This document shows positions 7,070 through 8,029 of a stretch of 8,029 nt of DNA, piece after piece. How positions within the stretch are numbered: the stretch's first letter is position 1; every line of letters begins with the position of its first letter. The DNA is from an uncultured Ruminococcus sp. (GTDB taxonomy: Bacteria; Bacillota; Clostridia; Oscillospirales; CAG-272). A model generated the notes under the pieces. The model was not told where the DNA came from. It made no database searches and was given only the letters and a program-made list of their open reading frames with translations. The position numbers and the translations under genes are program-made. The stretch is taken from positions 1-8,029 of the forward strand of contig CACZOH010000118.1 in NCBI GenBank assembly GCA_902782785.1. The letters run 5' to 3'.

Positions 7070-8029
7070 GGATAGGTATATACGGAGGCACGTTCTCGCC
7101 GCCGCACAACGGACACACCGCCGCGGCAAAACGTTTCCTGCAGGCGGCAAAGCTTGACAGACTGCTGATAATGCCGAGTCTCATATCGCCGCACAAGCCT
7201 ACGGCGAAGGACGACGATCCAAGCAAGCGTGTCGAAATGTTAAAGCTCGCATTCGCCGACGTGCCGCGGATAGAGATATCCGACTATGAGATAAAAAAAG
7301 GCGGCGTGAGCTACACGTATCTGACGCTCGAGCATTTTTATAATGAAAATGACACGCTCTGCTTCCTCTGCGGCTCCGATATGTTCTTGACGCTTGACAG
7401 CTGGCGCGAGCCGGAAAAGATATTTTCCCTGTGTGAGATATGGTGTATGTCACGCACGGGAAACGACGGCGCGGAGCTTGAAGCGAAAAAGCGTGAGTAT
7501 GAAGCAAAATTCGGCGCGAAGTGCTATGTCTGCGAGGACGACGCGGTCGATATCTCGTCTACCGTGATAAGGCGGAAGCTGCGCGAAGGAGAAGACGCGT
7601 CAAAGCATCTGTCAGAAAGCGTTTACGGTTATATACTTGAAAACGACCTGTACGGCGCAAAAAACAAAGAAATAAAAGAATATATAAAGGCGCATCTGTC
7701 TGACAAAAGATATTTGCACAGCACAGGCGTCGCAAAGACGGCGGAGGAGCTGGGAGAAGCGGTCGGACTTCCCGAGGCGGATATCGCAAAGCTCATTCGC
7801 GCGGGGTTATGCCACGATATATCAAAGGAGCTGACGATAGAAGAACAGCTTGAAATTCTCTCCGGATACGGTATAACGCCCGAGGAGGATTATTTAAAGG
7901 CGGAGCAGACGCTTCATCAGCTCTCCGGCGCGTATTACGCAAAAAAGCTGTTCGGGACGGACGATATGATATCCGGTATGATAAAATACCACTGCACGGG
8001 CGCGCCCGGGATGACGCTCTGTGAAAAGA
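7066..8029 (+). CDS. nadD: NadD-YqeK fusion: nicotinate-nucleotide adenylyltransferase plus HD hydrolase, 3'-truncated
   Basis: The frame is open from a GTG at 7066 to the window end (321 residues visible). The N-terminal part (about 1-198) is NadD, which joins ATP and nicotinate mononucleotide to make deamido-NAD in NAD synthesis. It shows GGTFSPPHNGH at 7-17 (nucleotidyl-transfer H14 and H17), a PHKP segment, GSDMF followed by SW, and ISSTVIR at 163-169. The C-terminal part (from about 202) is a YqeK-like HD domain, a family shown to split symmetrical diadenosine tetraphosphate. It has RYLHS with H218, CHDISK with H250 and D251, H284, and YHCTGAPGM with H309. GTG is chosen because RIGIYGGTF directly follows it, as in the family, and it overlaps the yhbY stop by 4 bases (GTGA). 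AAAAAAGG at 7047-7054 is a possible, rather distant ribosome binding site. No start codon for a separate yqeK exists in the joining segment. Confidence 0.93.
   Translation, partial: MRIGIYGGTFSPPHNGHTAAAKRFLQAAKLDRLLIMPSLISPHKPTAKDDDPSKRVEMLKLAFADVPRIEISDYEIKKGGVSYTYLTLEHFYNENDTLCFLCGSDMFLTLDSWREPEKIFSLCEIWCMSRTGNDGAELEAKKREYEAKFGAKCYVCEDDAVDISSTVIRRKLREGEDASKHLSESVYGYILENDLYGAKNKEIKEYIKAHLSDKRYLHSTGVAKTAEELGEAVGLPEADIAKLIRAGLCHDISKELTIEEQLEILSGYGITPEEDYLKAEQTLHQLSGAYYAKKLFGTDDMISGMIKYHCTGAPGMTLCEK
7669..8029 (+). other. yqeK: YqeK-like HD domain, C-terminal part of the nadD fusion, truncated
   Basis: This region marks the second domain of the fused gene. It begins at about residue 202 (EIKEYIKAHLSDKRYLHS), which matches where a free-standing YqeK would start. 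Putative metal-binding residues H218, H250-D251, H284 and H309 are all present. Small departures from the common form are CHD for LHD and YHCTG for YHTTG; neither removes a ligand. The last conserved stretch of the family, usually with a further D-Y motif, lies beyond the window. Confidence 0.85.

Noticed and set aside
1..8029. Search for tRNA, rRNA, CRISPR, insertion sequence, phage, terminator or riboswitch features
   Set aside because: Practically every base is within a recognised coding frame. No direct-repeat array, terminal inverted repeats, hairpin with T-run or RNA-gene consensus was seen.

Overview
The window is a tightly packed run of seven protein-coding genes, all on the + strand, from a Gram-positive-type bacterium. 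The most likely source is a Clostridia/Oscillospiraceae-like anaerobe of moderate GC (roughly half G+C by eye on a few lines). This placement is an inference. It rests on the order rnc - radical SAM - smc - ftsY, the low-GC-Gram-positive style of the proteins, and purine-rich (A/G) coding strands. Isoleucine is written almost entirely as ATA despite the moderate GC.

Layout, left to right: the 3' part of rnc (RNase III, lacking its first few codons); an Elp3-like radical SAM protein without an acetyltransferase domain; a full-length smc (chromosome condensin ATPase); ftsY (SRP receptor GTPase); rdgB (XTP/dITP pyrophosphatase); yhbY (small CRM-domain ribosome-associated RNA-binding protein); and an open-ended gene that starts at a GTG and fuses NadD (nicotinate-nucleotide adenylyltransferase) in frame to a YqeK-type HD hydrolase domain. 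The last gene runs off the right edge.

There is no intergenic space longer than 3 bases. Junctions are -11, -1, +3, -4, -7 and -4 bases, so the window looks like the inside of one operon with strong translational coupling. I see no promoter, terminator, tRNA, rRNA, CRISPR array, insertion sequence or phage element. The genes join two commonly conserved blocks: the rnc-smc-ftsY block (RNA processing, chromosome organisation, membrane targeting) and the yhbY-nadD-yqeK block (ribosome assembly, NAD synthesis, dinucleotide polyphosphate turnover), with rdgB between them.

I found no obviously new multi-gene system. The points worth a second look are the NadD-YqeK fusion, the truncated Elp3-like radical SAM protein between rnc and smc, a 7-bp hairpin that buries the candidate ribosome binding site of smc, the strong ATA bias, and a divergent ABC-signature neighbourhood in SMC.
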